NCBI RefSeq assembly: GCF_029854155.1
Contig: NZ_CP122958.1
Location: 1 to 64,000, forward strand
Direction of reading: 5' to 3'
Length of the DNA stretch: 64,000 nt
DNA from: Methanonatronarchaeum sp. AMET-Sl
Lineage (GTDB): Archaea > Halobacteriota > Methanonatronarchaeia > Methanonatronarchaeales > Methanonatronarchaeaceae
The notes beneath the pieces were generated by a model. That model searched no databases. It saw nothing but the letters and a program-made list of their open reading frames with translations, and was not told the origin of the DNA. Numbering within the stretch: the stretch's first letter is position 1; every line of letters starts with the position of its first letter. Below are positions 34,382-52,727 of this stretch, in pieces. The position numbers and the translations under genes were made by a program.

Positions 34382-35782
34382 TCAATCTCTGTATTTGGAG
34401 TATATTTTTTCTCGATATAGAGATTCACCGTTTTTGTTTGTTAGGTTGAAGTTACAGAAAGGTATCATCCTTCCGTCTGGGACAACAACGTGTATGCAAC
34501 ATTTCTCTGTTCTGTTTGTTTCATGTGTCCATGCGTCTTGGAAATCCATTATTGATATTGTTAGGTAGTTTTCCATTGCTCTCCTAACAAAGTCTTCCCA
34601 TCCTCCTGCTTCACAACAGGAGTCGTCGGAACTCATGGTGTCTAATAGTTCTTGAGGATCTGATTCACAGCCACATCGACTTCCTTTCCATCGATTTTCT
34701 ACAGATGATTTTGTCTTTTCTGCTATATCTCCGACTTGTCCTGAGGCCCCAAGTGTTTTATCTGTTAATGGAAGAAACTCATCGTTCTCATCTAATATTG
34801 CGAGACAACTGACATCACAATGTACACTTGGACAGGAGGTTGGAGTGAAGTTTTTAACCCCTATCTGACCTTCTGTCTGGTTTTCAATTGCTTTAGCAGT
34901 TTCCCACAGGGTTACTCTGCTGTCTTCATCTAGCCAAGAAGGAGATCTTCCAAACAACGAGACTGGTTGGAAATGAACTCCCTTAACCGCTGGAATCAGT
35001 TCTTTTGCAAAATCAACTATTTCGCCTACTTCATTAATGTTGTAGCCTTTAGCAACAGTTGGTACAAGCACTACACCAACTCCGGCTTCTGCAGCTCTCT
35101 CTATTGCCTTTACTTTCTCTTCAAGTAGTGGTTTTCCATATCTTTTTTCATAAACATTATCTGAAACCCCATCGAAACTAAGGTAAAGTGAATCGATTCC
35201 TTCATCACATATTTTTTTGAAGAACTCTGGGTCTCTAGCTATTCTCACACCATTTGTATTTAATTCGATGTGGTCTATACCAATCTCTCTACCCATCCTA
35301 ATTATTTCTGGAAGGTCGTCTCTAATTGTGGGTTCTCCACCAGATATTTGAACAAGAGAACTACCATCTGACCTCTCTTTAACTGTTTCAAACATATCTC
35401 TAATCTGGTCTAAAGATGGTTCATAGTAATCTCCACCTTTTTTTGAGTCAGCAAAACAAATAGAGCAATTCATATCGCAGTTTTCAGTTACCTCCAAAAC
35501 AGCGATGCATGTATGTTGTTTATGTTCATTGCAGAGCCCACAATCCATTGGACATCCTTCTTCTCTTATTGTTTTTGGAGATGTTGGTTTTGTACGATCA
35601 ACCTCGAAATCCTCCATCCCTAAATAGAAATCTGAATTTCTTGATGTCACTGTTTTAAAGACACCATGTTCCTCACATTTTTTTTCAAGAACCACTTCAT
35701 CATTTTCTATATATTTCTCTCCAACAATGACTCCAAGACACTCTGGACATACACTTTTATATTCTCCTAATTTTTTAACCAA
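34382..35782 (-). CDS. Radical SAM protein (COG1964/TrsS-like)
   Basis: A 466-residue protein. N-terminal zinc-type cysteines SVCPECLG and KKCEEHG are followed by [16 protein letters not shown], then the radical SAM cluster motif [10 protein letters not shown] (CxxxCxxC) near residue 121. [14 protein letters not shown] and [10 protein letters not shown] are the GGE and SAM-binding parts of the barrel. The C-terminal part has many further cysteines ([33 protein letters not shown]), implying extra Fe-S or metal sites. The CGLCxxH region is typical of the group that includes tetraether-lipid synthase and MJ0619-like methylases; which reaction it does is unknown. A dyad operator lies upstream. 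Confidence 0.75.
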   Translation of the reverse strand: MVKKLGEYKSVCPECLGVIVGEKYIENDEVVLEKKCEEHGVFKTVTSRNSDFYLGMEDFEVDRTKPTSPKTIREEGCPMDCGLCNEHKQHTCIAVLEVTENCDMNCSICFADSKKGGDYYEPSLDQIRDMFETVKERSDGSSLVQISGGEPTIRDDLPEIIRMGREIGIDHIELNTNGVRIARDPEFFKKICDEGIDSLYLSFDGVSDNVYEKRYGKPLLEEKVKAIERAAEAGVGVVLVPTVAKGYNINEVGEIVDFAKELIPAVKGVHFQPVSLFGRSPSWLDEDSRVTLWETAKAIENQTEGQIGVKNFTPTSCPSVHCDVSCLAILDENDEFLPLTDKTLGASGQVGDIAEKTKSSVENRWKGSRCGCESDPQELLDTMSSDDSCCEAGGWEDFVRRAMENYLTISIMDFQDAWTHETNRTEKCCIHVVVPDGRMIPFCNFNLTNKNGESLYREKIYSKYRD

Positions 35783-35828
35783 AAAAACACCTCAATCTAA
35801 ATATCACAGCTAAACAAAAAATATCTCG

Positions 35829-35849
35829 CTATTTAGATATTCTAAATAG
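35829..35849 (-). promoter_or_regulatory. Candidate operator dyad upstream of the radical SAM gene
   Basis: CTATTTAGA (35829-35837), spacer TAT, TCTAAATAG (35841-35849): perfect 9-base arms, 47-67 bases before the radical SAM start. AT-rich TATA-like sequence lies just upstream (35852-35870). This is a plausible repressor site controlling the radical SAM-methyltransferase pair. Confidence 0.4.
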
Positions 35850-35928
35850 TATTATTTTATCTTTTTTCTTAAAATATTGATTTATTGTATATTCTGTTTT
35901 TTATTTTTTAATTAATTCATTTTTTTAG

Positions 35929-35964
35929 GCTAACGCTATATGGTTAGCTAACGCTATCTGGTTT
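35929..35964. repeat. 18-bp direct tandem repeat
   Basis: GCTAACGCTATATGGTTA is followed at once by GCTAACGCTATCTGGTTT, two 18-base units with two differences. It lies in the gap between the redox-type gene and the radical SAM gene. It may be a protein-binding site or simple duplication. Confidence 0.45.
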
Positions 35965-35987
35965 TGTCTTATTATAAAAATAAAGCT

Positions 35988-36014
35988 GGGTCAGGGGTGT
36001 TTAGCCCCTTAATC
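35988..36014 (-). terminator. Possible terminator after the redox-type gene
   Basis: On the minus strand GGGG-CTAAACA-CCCC is followed by sequence leading into TTTATTTTTATAATAAG. The stem is short (4 bp). It separates the UroD/redox pair from the radical SAM/methyltransferase pair into probable transcription units. Confidence 0.3.
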
Positions 36015-36033
36015 CCTTATTTTTTAGGAATGG

Positions 36034-36537
<504 letters not shown>

Positions 36538-36538
36538 T

Positions 36539-38052
<1,514 letters not shown>

Positions 38053-38105
38053 TATAAAAAAAATAGTTGTTTGGCTCCACCCTATTTGTTGGGTGGCGGG
38101 CCAAA
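38053..38105 (-). terminator. Strong intrinsic terminator after the atpH-E-I-K block
   Basis: Stem TTTGGC-CCACCC (38070-38082) pairs with GGGTGG-GCCAAA (38091-38105) around an eight-base loop. On the minus strand it is followed by ACAACTA and a run of eight T (38055-38062). This should end the first ATPase transcript, so the two ATPase blocks are not one operon. Confidence 0.75.
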
Positions 38106-38221
38106 CTGTTTTACGCAAACTTTGAACCCTTAATAAATCTAGTAAATATAATATTTAAAAAACAGTTTTTAGTTTCTTTTTGTTTTCTGGTCTATAGTTC
38201 CTCCACTTCATATCACCTTCT

Positions 38222-38443
38222 TCATTTCTTCATTTCTTTTTTCTTTTTTTGGACATGCCATCTGAATACTTTGAAAGATAGTAGCACCGTTATTAGGAAT
38301 CCAGTTAGGGTTCCTATTACGATGCCGATACCAGGGAACGTAATTCTTCCGCCGATGTATAGTCCAGCGAAAGAGGATGCGATTACTATGCCCGCAAAAA
38401 CTACGCCCCACAGCATGCCTTTTAACATTACATCTTTACTCAT
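38222..38443 (-). CDS. Two-helix membrane protein, AtpZ/AtpI-like
   Basis: A 73-residue protein with hydrophobic helices at ~9-28 and ~38-60 and a Lys-rich C-terminus. FAGIVIASSFAGLYIGGRI, then FPGIGIVIGTLTGFLITVLL and FKVFRW follow the pattern of the AtpZ/AtpI accessory family that, in bacteria, precedes F-type ATPase genes and assists ring assembly or Mg2+ uptake. It lies 19 bases after atpK and ends the first ATPase block. Homology is suggested by pattern only. Confidence 0.5.
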   Translation of the reverse strand: MSKDVMLKGMLWGVVFAGIVIASSFAGLYIGGRITFPGIGIVIGTLTGFLITVLLSFKVFRWHVQKKKKEMKK

Positions 38444-38462
38444 TTTCTAAATCAATTTTCTA

Positions 38463-38684
<222 letters not shown>

Positions 38685-38705
38685 ATCTTCACCTCCTTCT
38701 ATGTT

Positions 38706-40768
<2,063 letters not shown>

Positions 40769-40838
40769 AGGTTTGTGTGGGGTATAGATTTATGGGTTGA
40801 AGTTTGGTTTTGGTTGATTCAATTGTTTTTCTCTTTGT

Positions 40839-40886
<48 letters not shown>

Positions 40887-40951
40887 TGTTTGGGGTATTG
40901 CATTCATGGAATTTGATTTATATGTCACTTTCTTCAACCATACCTTGTTTT

Positions 40952-41569
40952 TTAGAAACATACCCTGTTGACTATCTGTCGTATTTCTCCTCTTTTTCTT
41001 CTGATTATCTCTTCGATTGTGTTATCTATTGTTATTGATTTGTCTTGTGATGTTGCGGTTATTCCTGCAGCGCTATCTATTTTTTCTCCGATTTCGATTT
41101 CGATTTGTTTGTTTAGTGTTTCTTCGATTTCTTCTTTGATTAGGTTTTTGTTTTCTTTGATTAATTCGAGGTCTTTGGTGTTTGCGTTTATTATGAGTTT
41201 TTCTGTGTTTATTTCTGTGAATGATTCTTTGATTAGGTTTTGTAGTAGTTCTAGCTTTTTTTGTTCACTGTAATTTGTTATAGATGTTTTGATGTCTTCT
41301 ATGATTTCGTTTATTAGTTGTTCTTTTACGTCTAGTTTTGATCTTTTGGCTTTGAGTTTTGCTTCTGCCATCATGCTTCTTTTTTCTTGTTCAATCTCTT
41401 CTCTTCTTTCATCGATTATTTCTTGTTTGTTTTTCTCTGCTTTTTCTTGAGCGTTTTTCTTTATGTTTTCTGCTCTTTCTTCGGCATTGGAGACAAGTTC
41501 ACTGGCTTCTTCTTCGGCTTTATTAATTATCTCTTTTTTTAGCTTTTGAACGCCACTTTCCATCTGCAT
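40952..41569 (-). CDS. atpE: A-type ATP synthase subunit E (peripheral stalk)
   Basis: Peripheral-stalk subunit pairing with H. A long N-terminal coiled coil ([27 protein letters not shown] heptads, residues ~10-85) is followed by a globular C-terminal domain with [26 protein letters not shown], the family end. Length 205 aa. A 197-base gap separates it from atpI, unusually long for this operon. Confidence 0.9.
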   Translation of the reverse strand: MQMESGVQKLKKEIINKAEEEASELVSNAEERAENIKKNAQEKAEKNKQEIIDERREEIEQEKRSMMAEAKLKAKRSKLDVKEQLINEIIEDIKTSITNYSEQKKLELLQNLIKESFTEINTEKLIINANTKDLELIKENKNLIKEEIEETLNKQIEIEIGEKIDSAAGITATSQDKSITIDNTIEEIIRRKRGEIRQIVNRVCF

Positions 41570-41606
41570 TTGTAATACACCATAATTATTTTTATCTGGT
41601 TTTTCT

Positions 41607-41951
41607 TTATGTTCCGATTAATAGTTCAAAGACTTCTTCTTCGGCTTTATCTGTGTTTTCTTTGGCTTTCTCCAACATTTCTTCGGCTTCAGATTTTCCT
41701 TCGCTAATTATTTTTTCCGCTTCTTCACTGGTTTCTTTGAGTTCTTCTTTCTTGATTTCCTCTATTTCTTCTCGAGCTTCTTTTTTGGCGTTTTTAGATA
41801 TCTCTCTGGCCTCCATCTCGGCTTCTCTGACTATTTCTTCGGCTTTAGTTTGAGCGTCCTCTATTATTTCAAGAGCCTTTTTTTCAGCCTCTTTGATTTC
41901 CTCTAGTTTTTCTTTTTCCATTGAATAACCCTCTATTGTTTTTTGGTCCAT
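41607..41951 (-). CDS. atpH: A-type ATP synthase subunit H (peripheral stalk)
   Basis: Right-handed coiled-coil stator subunit. Almost the whole 114-residue protein is an acidic Ala/Glu/Lys coiled coil ([19 protein letters not shown] and so on), ending FELLIGT as is usual. A second Met at residue 11 ([11 protein letters not shown]) is an alternative start. First gene of the ATPase locus; atpE is 37 bases downstream. Confidence 0.85.
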   Translation of the reverse strand: MDQKTIEGYSMEKEKLEEIKEAEKKALEIIEDAQTKAEEIVREAEMEAREISKNAKKEAREEIEEIKKEELKETSEEAEKIISEGKSEAEEMLEKAKENTDKAEEEVFELLIGT

Positions 41952-42154
41952 CAGGCTTTAAGACCTAACACCATTTAAATCATTACTGATGGCCTAGATT
42001 CATAACGATGTGAATCAATTGTTCGGTTTTGTGTTACGATCGAGTTTTACGGTAATTGAAAGTCAACATATTATTCCTCATGTTCTACTTAGTTTTTAGT
42101 TTTATCCCATCTACAGGTTCCTTATTTTTTTGTTTTTTGTTTTTTATTTAGGTT

Positions 42155-44089
<1,935 letters not shown>

Positions 44090-44345
44090 GTTTTTACCTT
44101 TTTTTTGTGGGAAGAGGTTTTAGTTCATTACTTTAGGGGAGGAGTGGATTTAGTTATTCAGTTTACTGAAATTTTATCTACTTGTTTAAATCTGTTTCAC
44201 TGGGATTCAAAATGGGTTTTTATTCCATTTTTATTCTCCCGATATTTTACAACCTAGCAATATTTAAAACTTTTAGGTATGGAGGTTTTTTAGGTGGTTG
44301 GTTTGTTTGGTTTATTATATTTTGAAGTGTTATTGGATGTGTTTG

Positions 44346-44795
44346 TTATTTCTGGATATTTCCTTCTGTATCTATTTCTCCTTTTCTAATTCTGGTTGAG
44401 GATATTGGTTTTCCGTTTTCTGCTTTCTGTATTGGTATCTCGATTATTTTTAGTGGTTTTCTATTAAGCTGGATTCGTTTTTTATTTATTTTTTCTGCGT
44501 TTGGACGTGTTTCAGGGGATACTATTATTGCATCGATGTCTTTTTGTAGGCTTACCCCGATTTCATCTTCTATCTTAACTATCTGGTATTCTGTATTTTT
44601 GGAGATGTTTTTAAGGTAGTTATAGAGTTTTTTTCTACGTGTGTTGTAGTCTTCTATCTCTCCATGTTTTTCGCTGCACATTTCGTTTGATGTCAGCCCT
44701 ATGATTACATGGTCTCCTATTTCGAAGGCTTTTTTAAGAAGAGTTTTATGGCCTTTATGTAAGTGTGAGAATGTTCCGCCTAAAACTACCTTCAT
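44346..44795 (-). CDS. coaD: Phosphopantetheine adenylyltransferase (archaeal CoaD)
   Basis: Penultimate enzyme of coenzyme A synthesis. Nucleotidyltransferase motif [15 protein letters not shown] (HxGH) at the N-terminus, [13 protein letters not shown], and the final [11 protein letters not shown] are typical of the archaeal PPAT family. Length 149 aa. Near hisF, but 58 bases apart. Confidence 0.92.
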   Translation of the reverse strand: MKVVLGGTFSHLHKGHKTLLKKAFEIGDHVIIGLTSNEMCSEKHGEIEDYNTRRKKLYNYLKNISKNTEYQIVKIEDEIGVSLQKDIDAIIVSPETRPNAEKINKKRIQLNRKPLKIIEIPIQKAENGKPISSTRIRKGEIDTEGNIQK

Positions 44796-44853
44796 GTTTG
44801 TTCGATGGTTTTTATATTTTAAGCAGGCTTTTTTCCTTTAGAGAGGGTTGGGT

Positions 44854-45666
<813 letters not shown>

Positions 45667-45668
45667 AT

Positions 45669-47804
45669 TTATCCCTTCATTAGTTTTTCTATTGATTTAT
45701 ATGCTTTTTTAAGTTCTTTAGGTCCCCAACTGGATTTGTCTTCAACTAACTGTATCTCTAGTTTTTTGTTTTGGATCTGTCCAATATGTGATAGTAGGTT
45801 GTCTTCTATCTCTAATTCTTTTTTAGATATCAGTAAGAACCTTCCATAGCTTTCTGAGAAAAATATTTCTTCTCTATCCAGCTCTCCCTGTACATCGGTT
45901 AGGTCTGTTTTTATTCCAACGTTGTTTTTTATAGCGGTTTTTGCTAAAGCTGTTATTAATCCTCCACGTGAAATAGCTCTAGCTGTAGCGATATCGTTTT
46001 CACGTACAATCTGCCGTACTTTCTTTATGTTCTCTGTATCCTGGTCTGTGGGTATAGGTGGGTTTTCTCCAACAGAGTTGTATATCTCTTTGAAGTATTG
46101 TGATGCTCCTAGTTCGGGTCTTGTTTCTCCATATAGGTATACATGGTCTCCGGTTGAGACATCCATGCTGGGTATCTGCTCGATATCGGGTATCCAGCCT
46201 ACCATACCTATGTTAGGGGTTGGTTTTACTGTGGAGCCGTATTCTATACTCTCATTGTAGAGAGATACATTTCCACCTACAACAGGTATATCCATTGAAT
46301 CGGCCATCTCAGCCATTCCTTTAACTGTTTCTTTGAATTCCCAATATATCTCTTCTCTTTCAGGGTTTCCAAAGTTTAGGCAGTCAACCATTGCAATCGG
46401 TTCTGCACCCATCGTTGCGAGGTTCATTGCGTTTAACAGTACTGAGCCTTTACCACCCATAAATGGATTTAGGTATGTGTGGTGTGAATTACATCCAGAA
46501 GTTAGAGCTATCCCCTCTTCATCCATCTGTAAAACAGCAGCATCTGCACCGGGCTTGACAACAGTTCTTGTCTGCACCTCATAGTCGTATTGGCTGTATA
46601 TCCATTCTTTTGAAGCGATGTTTGGATTGGCCATTATTTTAGTTAAACTTTCTTCAACAGGTGGTGTTGTTCTTGAGGAAATCTCTTGAGACCTATCAAC
46701 TTCTTTCTCATTTCGATTATATGTGGGTGCTTCTTCAGTCAATAACTTTACAGGTAGATCTACAACTTTTTCATCATTATGCCAAGCAATATACTGTTCT
46801 TCTTTTATGACCTCTCCCACTACGTTGGACTCAAGGTCATATTTCTCAACTAACTCACGTGCTTTATCGATGTTTTCAGGGTCTATTTCAACAAGCATTC
46901 TCTCTTGTGACTCAGATAACAATATCTCAAGAGGATGCATATCTTCCTCACGTAAGTGTACCTTGTTTAAATCAATTTCAGCTCCAAAACCTCCTAGTGA
47001 GCACATCTCAGATGAAGCTCCTCCTAAACCAGCTGCACCAAGGTCTCTACACGCCTCTATCAAACTTTCTTCCGCCATCTCAAGTATACAGTCAATTAAT
47101 AGTTTCTCTGTAAATGGATCTCCAACCTGAACACTTGGCCTCTCCTCTTCAGACTCCTCTTCAAGCTCTTGAGAAGCAAATGAAGCTCCTCCTAAACCAT
47201 CACGACCCGTAGATGCACCTACAAGAAGTAATGAATTTCCGGGAGTTTTTGCTTTAGCTGTAACTAGGTTTTCCACAACCCCTACACAAAAAGCGTTTAC
47301 AAGGGGATTCCCATTATAACTTGAATCAAACTCAACCTCACCACCTACAGTTGGAACCCCTATGCTGTTTCCATAATCAGAGATTCCATCCACAACTCCT
47401 TCAAGCAAATAACGGTTCTTCTCCTTATCTAGATCTCCAAACCTTAATGGATCAAGCAAGGCAATCGGCCTCGCACCCATAGACAATATGTCTCTAACGA
47501 TTCCTCCAACCCCTGTTGCAGCACCGTTGTATGGATCTACATAAGAAGGATGGTTATGGCTTTCTATAGCTAGTGCCAACATCTCTCCATTCGGAAGGTT
47601 GATAACCCCTGCGTCATCACCCGGACCAATAACAACGTTATCGCCATCTGTAACAAAGTTGGTTAAAACAGGCCTACTAGACCTATAAGCACAGTGTTCA
47701 CTCCATAAGTTAACGAAAAACTCTTCTTCCACCTTATTAGGTTCTCTACCCAATCTATTCTTTATAATATCTAAATCATTTTGTTCAAGTGTCAAGACAT
47801 GCAC
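45669..47804 (-). CDS. purL: Phosphoribosylformylglycinamidine synthase subunit PurL
   Basis: Synthetase subunit of the fourth purine step, working with PurQ and PurS (not in the window). [54 protein letters not shown] and [10 protein letters not shown] give the AIR-synthase-like ATP site; a second homologous half follows with [19 protein letters not shown]. Length 711 aa, small-type PurL. Upstream of hisF with a two-base gap. Confidence 0.96.
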   Translation of the reverse strand: MHVLTLEQNDLDIIKNRLGREPNKVEEEFFVNLWSEHCAYRSSRPVLTNFVTDGDNVVIGPGDDAGVINLPNGEMLALAIESHNHPSYVDPYNGAATGVGGIVRDILSMGARPIALLDPLRFGDLDKEKNRYLLEGVVDGISDYGNSIGVPTVGGEVEFDSSYNGNPLVNAFCVGVVENLVTAKAKTPGNSLLLVGASTGRDGLGGASFASQELEEESEEERPSVQVGDPFTEKLLIDCILEMAEESLIEACRDLGAAGLGGASSEMCSLGGFGAEIDLNKVHLREEDMHPLEILLSESQERMLVEIDPENIDKARELVEKYDLESNVVGEVIKEEQYIAWHNDEKVVDLPVKLLTEEAPTYNRNEKEVDRSQEISSRTTPPVEESLTKIMANPNIASKEWIYSQYDYEVQTRTVVKPGADAAVLQMDEEGIALTSGCNSHHTYLNPFMGGKGSVLLNAMNLATMGAEPIAMVDCLNFGNPEREEIYWEFKETVKGMAEMADSMDIPVVGGNVSLYNESIEYGSTVKPTPNIGMVGWIPDIEQIPSMDVSTGDHVYLYGETRPELGASQYFKEIYNSVGENPPIPTDQDTENIKKVRQIVRENDIATARAISRGGLITALAKTAIKNNVGIKTDLTDVQGELDREEIFFSESYGRFLLISKKELEIEDNLLSHIGQIQNKKLEIQLVEDKSSWGPKELKKAYKSIEKLMKG

Positions 47805-47928
47805 CTCTTATTTAAACATACACCTAATCAAATACAACTACCTTTACAGCATAACTTCAAAAATATCTACAAATACAAGTTTGTACCGGTCACGTTATTT
47901 AAAAAACTAAATCTCGGTTTTTTGTTCT

Positions 47929-49011
47929 TTATGGTATTTTGTCTTGTGGGAGTTTCCCTGCCTGCATACTGAGGTCTGTTAGAACTAGTGCTGCCATAGA
48001 TTCTAGGACGGGTACTACTCTTGGACATATACATGGATCGTGTCTTCCTTCTATCTCTAGATCTATCTGTTCTTTATTTTGGAGGTTTATCGTTTTTTGT
48101 TTTTTATTGATTGAGGGGGTTGGTTTTATTGCTGCTCTGAAAATTATTGGCATACCGGTGGATATTCCGCCTAAAACACCACCGGCATCGTTTTCCAACA
48201 TTTTAACTTCATCGTTTTCAATTGTGATTGGGTCGTTTGATTCACTTCCAAGCATAGTTGCGGAGTTGAATCCTGCGCCTATTTCAAATCCTTTTACGGC
48301 TCCAACAGACATTATGGCTTTAGCTAACTCTGATTCGAGTTTTTTGAATACAGGTTCTCCAATTCCTGGTGGGACATCTTCTGCAATAACTTCAACTACT
48401 CCTCCAACTGAATCGCCTTTATTTTTAGCTCTGAGTATCTCTTGCTCCATCTGGCTGGCTTTTTCTGGGTCTCCACACCTAACAGGGTTTTCTTCGACAA
48501 AACGCTTTATCTGACTTGGTTTGGGGTTTGATTCAACTTCACCAACTTTTTTTACATGTCCATATATCTCGATATCTATAGTTTCTAAGAGTTTTTTAGC
48601 TATTGCACCACCACAAACTCTTCCAACAGTTTCACGTCCTGAAGACCTCCCGCCACCTCTAAAATCTCTATATCCATATTTAGCTTCATATGTATAGTCT
48701 GCGTGACCAGGCCTCAATTTAAAACGACTATATTTAGATGAATCTACGTCCTTGTTCTCAACCAACATACCTATTGGTGTTCCAGTGGTCTTTCCCTTGA
48801 AAACACCGGAAAGTATTTTCACTAAATCCTTTTCATCACGGCTTGTTGAGACATTACTTTGTCCCGGACGCCTTCTATCTAATTCAAGTTGTATATCTTT
48901 TTCTGAGAGCTCTAGGCCTGCAGGAGAGCCATCTACAACTGCTCCAACAGAGCCTCCATGAGACTCTCCAAATGTAGTAACGCTAAATAAGTTACCAAAA
49001 GTATTAGACAA
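47929..49011 (-). CDS. aroC: Chorismate synthase
   Basis: Last shikimate-pathway step, reduced-FMN dependent. [24 protein letters not shown] at the N-terminus, [40 protein letters not shown] and [23 protein letters not shown] are signature segments. Length 360 aa. Monocistronic; its 3' end lies 124 bases beyond the purL start. Confidence 0.96.
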   Translation of the reverse strand: MSNTFGNLFSVTTFGESHGGSVGAVVDGSPAGLELSEKDIQLELDRRRPGQSNVSTSRDEKDLVKILSGVFKGKTTGTPIGMLVENKDVDSSKYSRFKLRPGHADYTYEAKYGYRDFRGGGRSSGRETVGRVCGGAIAKKLLETIDIEIYGHVKKVGEVESNPKPSQIKRFVEENPVRCGDPEKASQMEQEILRAKNKGDSVGGVVEVIAEDVPPGIGEPVFKKLESELAKAIMSVGAVKGFEIGAGFNSATMLGSESNDPITIENDEVKMLENDAGGVLGGISTGMPIIFRAAIKPTPSINKKQKTINLQNKEQIDLEIEGRHDPCICPRVVPVLESMAALVLTDLSMQAGKLPQDKIP

Positions 49012-49074
49012 TGCTAAACACCCAAAGTACCTAGAACTGGATTAAACTTATTTTTTGAGTTAAAAAACCTTTTT

Positions 49075-49746
49075 TTATTTTATTTTTTTACTTCTGTATA
49101 CCTTGTCTCTGTCTTTTTCTATCTTCTTCCTAATTCTCATTAGAGTTATGTATAGTAGTGTGAAGGCAATTACAGAAAAGATCATGGTTATCTGCATCGA
49201 GGTCTCCATTCTCACCTCACTAATTTCTATCACCCTTGGATGTATTGTATCCCATATCTCTATCGATATATATGTTATTGGAACGCTTATGAAAGCGATT
49301 ACTCCATAAACTGCTGATAACCTACTTGTTTTCTCCGTTTCCAAGCTATGTCTTAGGGTTAGGTATCCAATGTATATTATAAACATTATGAGTGTTGTTG
49401 TTAGGCGGGGGTCCCAAGTCCAAAATACTCCCCATGTTGCTTCTGCCCAAATAGATCCGAGTATTAAAGTTAGGCCCGTGAACAACACACCTATCTCCGC
49501 TGATGTATATGCTGTTATGTCCCAGTTTCGGGATTCATTTCTTAGATATTGTATGCTCGATATAAATACTATGAAGAACGCTAGGAATGATGTCCAAGCT
49601 AGGGCTACATGGAAATAAAAAACGTTCTGTATGACCCCCATCTCTATGTCTGTTGGTGAATATATGAAGATTAGGTAGATGGTGATTGCCATAACGATGG
49701 TGGTGGCCAGTATTAATAGGTTGTCCTTATCGATTTTTTGTTGTAT
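49075..49746 (-). CDS. ccmC: Cytochrome c biogenesis/haem handling protein CcmC
   Basis: Six-helix membrane protein that presents haem for cytochrome c maturation. FHVALAW and LRHSLE hold the expected histidines, with the tryptophan-rich loop [12 protein letters not shown] between. An ATG at 49692 falls inside transmembrane helix 1 and lacks a ribosome-binding site. Upstream in frame, directly after the ccmB stop, codons read AAA ATA CAA CAA AAA ATC GAT AAG GAC AAC and then a complete helix. GGGGG lies eight bases before the ATA at 49744-49746. I therefore place the start there tentatively (223 aa). Confidence 0.7.
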   Translation of the reverse strand: MQQKIDKDNLLILATTIVMAITIYLIFIYSPTDIEMGVIQNVFYFHVALAWTSFLAFFIVFISSIQYLRNESRNWDITAYTSAEIGVLFTGLTLILGSIWAEATWGVFWTWDPRLTTTLIMFIIYIGYLTLRHSLETEKTSRLSAVYGVIAFISVPITYISIEIWDTIHPRVIEISEVRMETSMQITMIFSVIAFTLLYITLMRIRKKIEKDRDKVYRSKKIK

Positions 49747-49749
49747 TTT

Positions 49750-50430
49750 TTATTCCCCCATTACGTAGTTGAATGTTAGTATTGAGGCTGTAAAGAATAT
49801 TACTGCATATGCACTTAACATCTGTATCCATGGTAGGTAGTTTTCTCCATTGTTCAAAGCTATAGTGGTTGCCTCTACCGATCCAATTACAACCGGTATT
49901 ATTATTGGAAATAGGAGGACCGGTAGTATCATGGTTTGGAGTCGGCTTGAAGATGTTATTGCTGAAAGTAGGGTGCCTACAGATACGAATCCAAATGTCC
50001 CGACAATTATTACTAAAAGGATTTTGGGTAATGCGGTGATAACTCCTGTTAAGTTGAATAGAAATATAAAGAAGATTAGGGTCAGTAATTCGACAGATAG
50101 TATTATTATGTAGTTTGAAATTGTTTTACCGATGTATATGGCGCTCCAATCAATTGGTGTTAATAACACTCCTTTTATAGCACCTGATTCTCTTTCAAAC
50201 GCGAAACTCTGGTTTAAACCTAATATTGCGGCGAATATATATGTTATCCAAAGTAGGCCAGGGAACATTTCACTGTAGTTGTTTGATAAGTTTTCTGTTA
50301 CGGCGAAGTTTAATATGATTATTACTATGGCGGAAAAAGCCGCCATTGATGTTATCATTTCTTTAGTCTTTATTTCTATTAAAAGGTCTTTATAGGCCAA
50401 TTGAAGTGTTTTAGAGAAATAATCCTTCAT
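49750..50430 (-). CDS. ccmB: Haem ABC exporter permease CcmB
   Basis: Six-helix ABC permease that works with Ccm[55 protein letters not shown] and [28 protein letters not shown] are the conserved blocks. Length 226 aa. ccmC follows immediately. ccmA is 2.6 kb away on the other strand. Confidence 0.88.
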   Translation of the reverse strand: MKDYFSKTLQLAYKDLLIEIKTKEMITSMAAFSAIVIIILNFAVTENLSNNYSEMFPGLLWITYIFAAILGLNQSFAFERESGAIKGVLLTPIDWSAIYIGKTISNYIIILSVELLTLIFFIFLFNLTGVITALPKILLVIIVGTFGFVSVGTLLSAITSSSRLQTMILPVLLFPIIIPVVIGSVEATTIALNNGENYLPWIQMLSAYAVIFFTASILTFNYVMGE

Positions 50431-50469
50431 AGAAAGCTCCGGGTAATGGTTTTTCTGGATATATTCGAT

Positions 50470-50512
50470 TTGACATCCTTTTATACCTAAGGAGAGGGGT
50501 TACTGCTCTCTC
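50470..50512 (+). repeat. Hairpin-family-like sequence upstream of ccmB
   Basis: TTGACATCCTTTTATACCTA is followed by AGGAGAGGGGTTACTGCTCT. It shares the GACATCC start and the GAGAGGGG/TTACTGCTCTC portion with other family copies (compare 9501-9545) but has a weaker stem. Placed between the UspA-type gene and ccmB. Confidence 0.3.
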
Positions 50513-50569
50513 AAACCCTCACAAAAGTTAATATTTTTTTGTGTAACCAATAAACTGGTTTTTGGGTTT

Positions 50570-51283
50570 TTATTCTTCTTTTTCTGGTTTGTCAACTCCT
50601 CTCATTCCCTCTATAAGAATTACAGGTCCATAGGTTGCTTCCTTTATTTTACCAGCCATGTCTCCTAATATAAGGTCTTTCAGGCTTTTACCAATCTTGC
50701 CTATAATCAATAACCCGTACTCTGGTGATCTTTTTTCAATCTCTTTAACTAGATTTTCTCTATTGATTTCTATTCTTTCTGTGATGTTTTCTAGTTTTAT
50801 TCCATGTTCCATTAATGTTGAAACGCCCTGATCCAGAGTTGTTTCTTCAGGATCAACCAACATCAAACCAACTTCAGGTTCTTTAAGTCCGAGTTGGTTA
50901 ATAAATTCACCAGATTTCTCCAGGTTTTCTAGATATCTGTATACTATCAACACCTTTTGGTAGGGTGGTAGTGGGTTTAGTAGTATTGTTGCATCCACTT
51001 TTTCTTCTTTCTCTATCCTTTCTATTGTTTCTTTTTTATTGTGTGTGAATGCTTGTCTTGTCTGGGTTGTTGCCCCTGCTTCATCAAAGCTTTTTTTAAT
51101 GTTTTCAAGAACTACCTCTACCTTGTCTTTGTATTGGGAGCTGGCTTGACTTGCTGCAGTTTGTTCAGGTATTTCATGTATCCCAAGGAGAATTACCTCC
51201 ATATCTGAAAGGAGGTTGATAATTCCCTCGGATACTGATTCTTTTTTAACCACTTCGATTGGAATTAATACTTTTTTAGTCAT
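50570..51283 (-). CDS. Universal stress protein-like, permease-associated
   Basis: A 237-residue protein with tandem UspA-like alpha/beta halves. [13 protein letters not shown] starts the first, and [38 protein letters not shown] gives the typical late ATP-binding GxxG region and end of the second. It overlaps the APC permease by four bases, a pairing common in haloarchaea where a Usp domain accompanies amino-acid transporters. A regulatory role in transport is inferred. Confidence 0.65.
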   Translation of the reverse strand: MTKKVLIPIEVVKKESVSEGIINLLSDMEVILLGIHEIPEQTAASQASSQYKDKVEVVLENIKKSFDEAGATTQTRQAFTHNKKETIERIEKEEKVDATILLNPLPPYQKVLIVYRYLENLEKSGEFINQLGLKEPEVGLMLVDPEETTLDQGVSTLMEHGIKLENITERIEINRENLVKEIEKRSPEYGLLIIGKIGKSLKDLILGDMAGKIKEATYGPVILIEGMRGVDKPEKEE

Positions 51284-52713
51284 TCTTCCAATACTCCTTT
51301 AAGTTCTACATCTGATGCGTAGATTACTGTCCACAAACCTGCTATCAACAGTATTGCTATACCTATCCATCTAGAAGCAGGCTGCATAAAGGCTATTAAG
51401 ACGAAACTTGATATACCTCCTATTATCGGTAGCCCTGGATATCCAGGGGTCTTAAAATCGGGTTCATACCAATCTGGAGAGGTTCTTCTAAAGAAGATTA
51501 CAGAGAAACAAATCAATCCATACATAACTAAGTGGAGAAATGAAGCTACTTCAGCAAGCAACTCAACCTGCCCTACTAAAACCAAACCAACTATAAATAT
51601 ACCTGCAGATATCAACGCTATGTGAGGAGTCCCGTATTTAAGATTAATCTCACTAAGTTTTTGAGGTACAAGTCTATCTCTACTCACACTGTACAAAGCC
51701 CTTGACGAAGCCAGTATAGAGGCATTGGCGCTTGATATCGTTGCTAACAAACCAGCCACAAGAATCGTAATCGCTCCTAAAACCCCTAGAAGCTCTCTAG
51801 AAACCTCAACTATAGCTGTCTCCCCAAAACCACCTAAAGTTACACTATCGATTGCGCTAGTAGCAACAAAGATAGTTAACGCATATAATATAGTTACAAC
51901 CACAACAGAGCCAACCATCGCAAGAGGTAAATTCCTACCTGGATCTTCAATGTCTCCTGCTATCGTTGCCACTTGAGCAAAACCAAGATATGAAGTGAAT
52001 ACCAATGCAGCTGTTGAGAAAACAGGGGCTATACCGAAAGGCGCAAACTCCTCCGGAACAGTCTCTCTACCTAAAACACCAACCGCATCTAAACTACCAT
52101 AAATCAAGAAAACAACCAAAATAACTATTAAAAGAGTTACAACTGAATTCTGCAGTTTCTCCGTATTTTCAGTCCCAGAAATATTAATTAAAACCAATAA
52201 AACTCCAAAAAACACCGCCAATAACACAACTGGATCAAAACCAATCGTCAAACCAGCTTCATACAAAACCTGAATCGCATAATAACCAAACCCAACAAGA
52301 TAAAAAGCTGTAGCAAAAATCAAACCAAACCAAATAGACACACCCACCATCCCCCCGGCCTTAGTACCCAACGCCCTAGAAATAAAGAAATAACCACCCC
52401 CACTTCTAGGCATCGCAGTAGCAAGTTCAGAAGCAGGTAATGCAACCAATAAAGCGATTAAACCACCAATAATAAAACTAAGTATAGCTGCAGGCCCTGC
52501 ATTACCAGCAGCAAGTCCTGGAAAAACAAATATACCAGCACCAATCATAGTTCCAATACCAATAGTGAGTCCTCCCATCAACCCAATTGTTCTCTCAAGC
52601 TCAACCCCTTCCTCATGAACACTAACCTGCTCACCATCCTCCTCAGGAATAGCCTCGGACACACCATTGCCTAAATCATTATCCTCAGACACAAACACCA
52701 CCCAAAACCCCAT
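51280..52713 (-). CDS. APC-family amino-acid permease
   Basis: Twelve-helix cationic/neutral amino-acid transporter type. [29 protein letters not shown] is the APC helix-1 signature, followed by [28 protein letters not shown] and [27 protein letters not shown]. The N-terminal ~45 residues are acidic and cytoplasmic. The start is uncertain: an ATG at 52734 would lie inside the hairpin repeat at 52728, with GGGGAGG touching the ATG. I give the ATG at 52713; GTG codons shortly after are also possible. Coding strand is very G/T-rich at the 5' end. Confidence 0.8.
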   Translation of the reverse strand: MGFWVVFVSEDNDLGNGVSEAIPEEDGEQVSVHEEGVELERTIGLMGGLTIGIGTMIGAGIFVFPGLAAGNAGPAAILSFIIGGLIALLVALPASELATAMPRSGGGYFFISRALGTKAGGMVGVSIWFGLIFATAFYLVGFGYYAIQVLYEAGLTIGFDPVVLLAVFFGVLLVLINISGTENTEKLQNSVVTLLIVILVVFLIYGSLDAVGVLGRETVPEEFAPFGIAPVFSTAALVFTSYLGFAQVATIAGDIEDPGRNLPLAMVGSVVVVTILYALTIFVATSAIDSVTLGGFGETAIVEVSRELLGVLGAITILVAGLLATISSANASILASSRALYSVSRDRLVPQKLSEINLKYGTPHIALISAGIFIVGLVLVGQVELLAEVASFLHLVMYGLICFSVIFFRRTSPDWYEPDFKTPGYPGLPIIGGISSFVLIAFMQPASRWIGIAILLIAGLWTVIYASDVELKGVLEE

Positions 52714-52727
52714 ATCAGTAAAGACCG

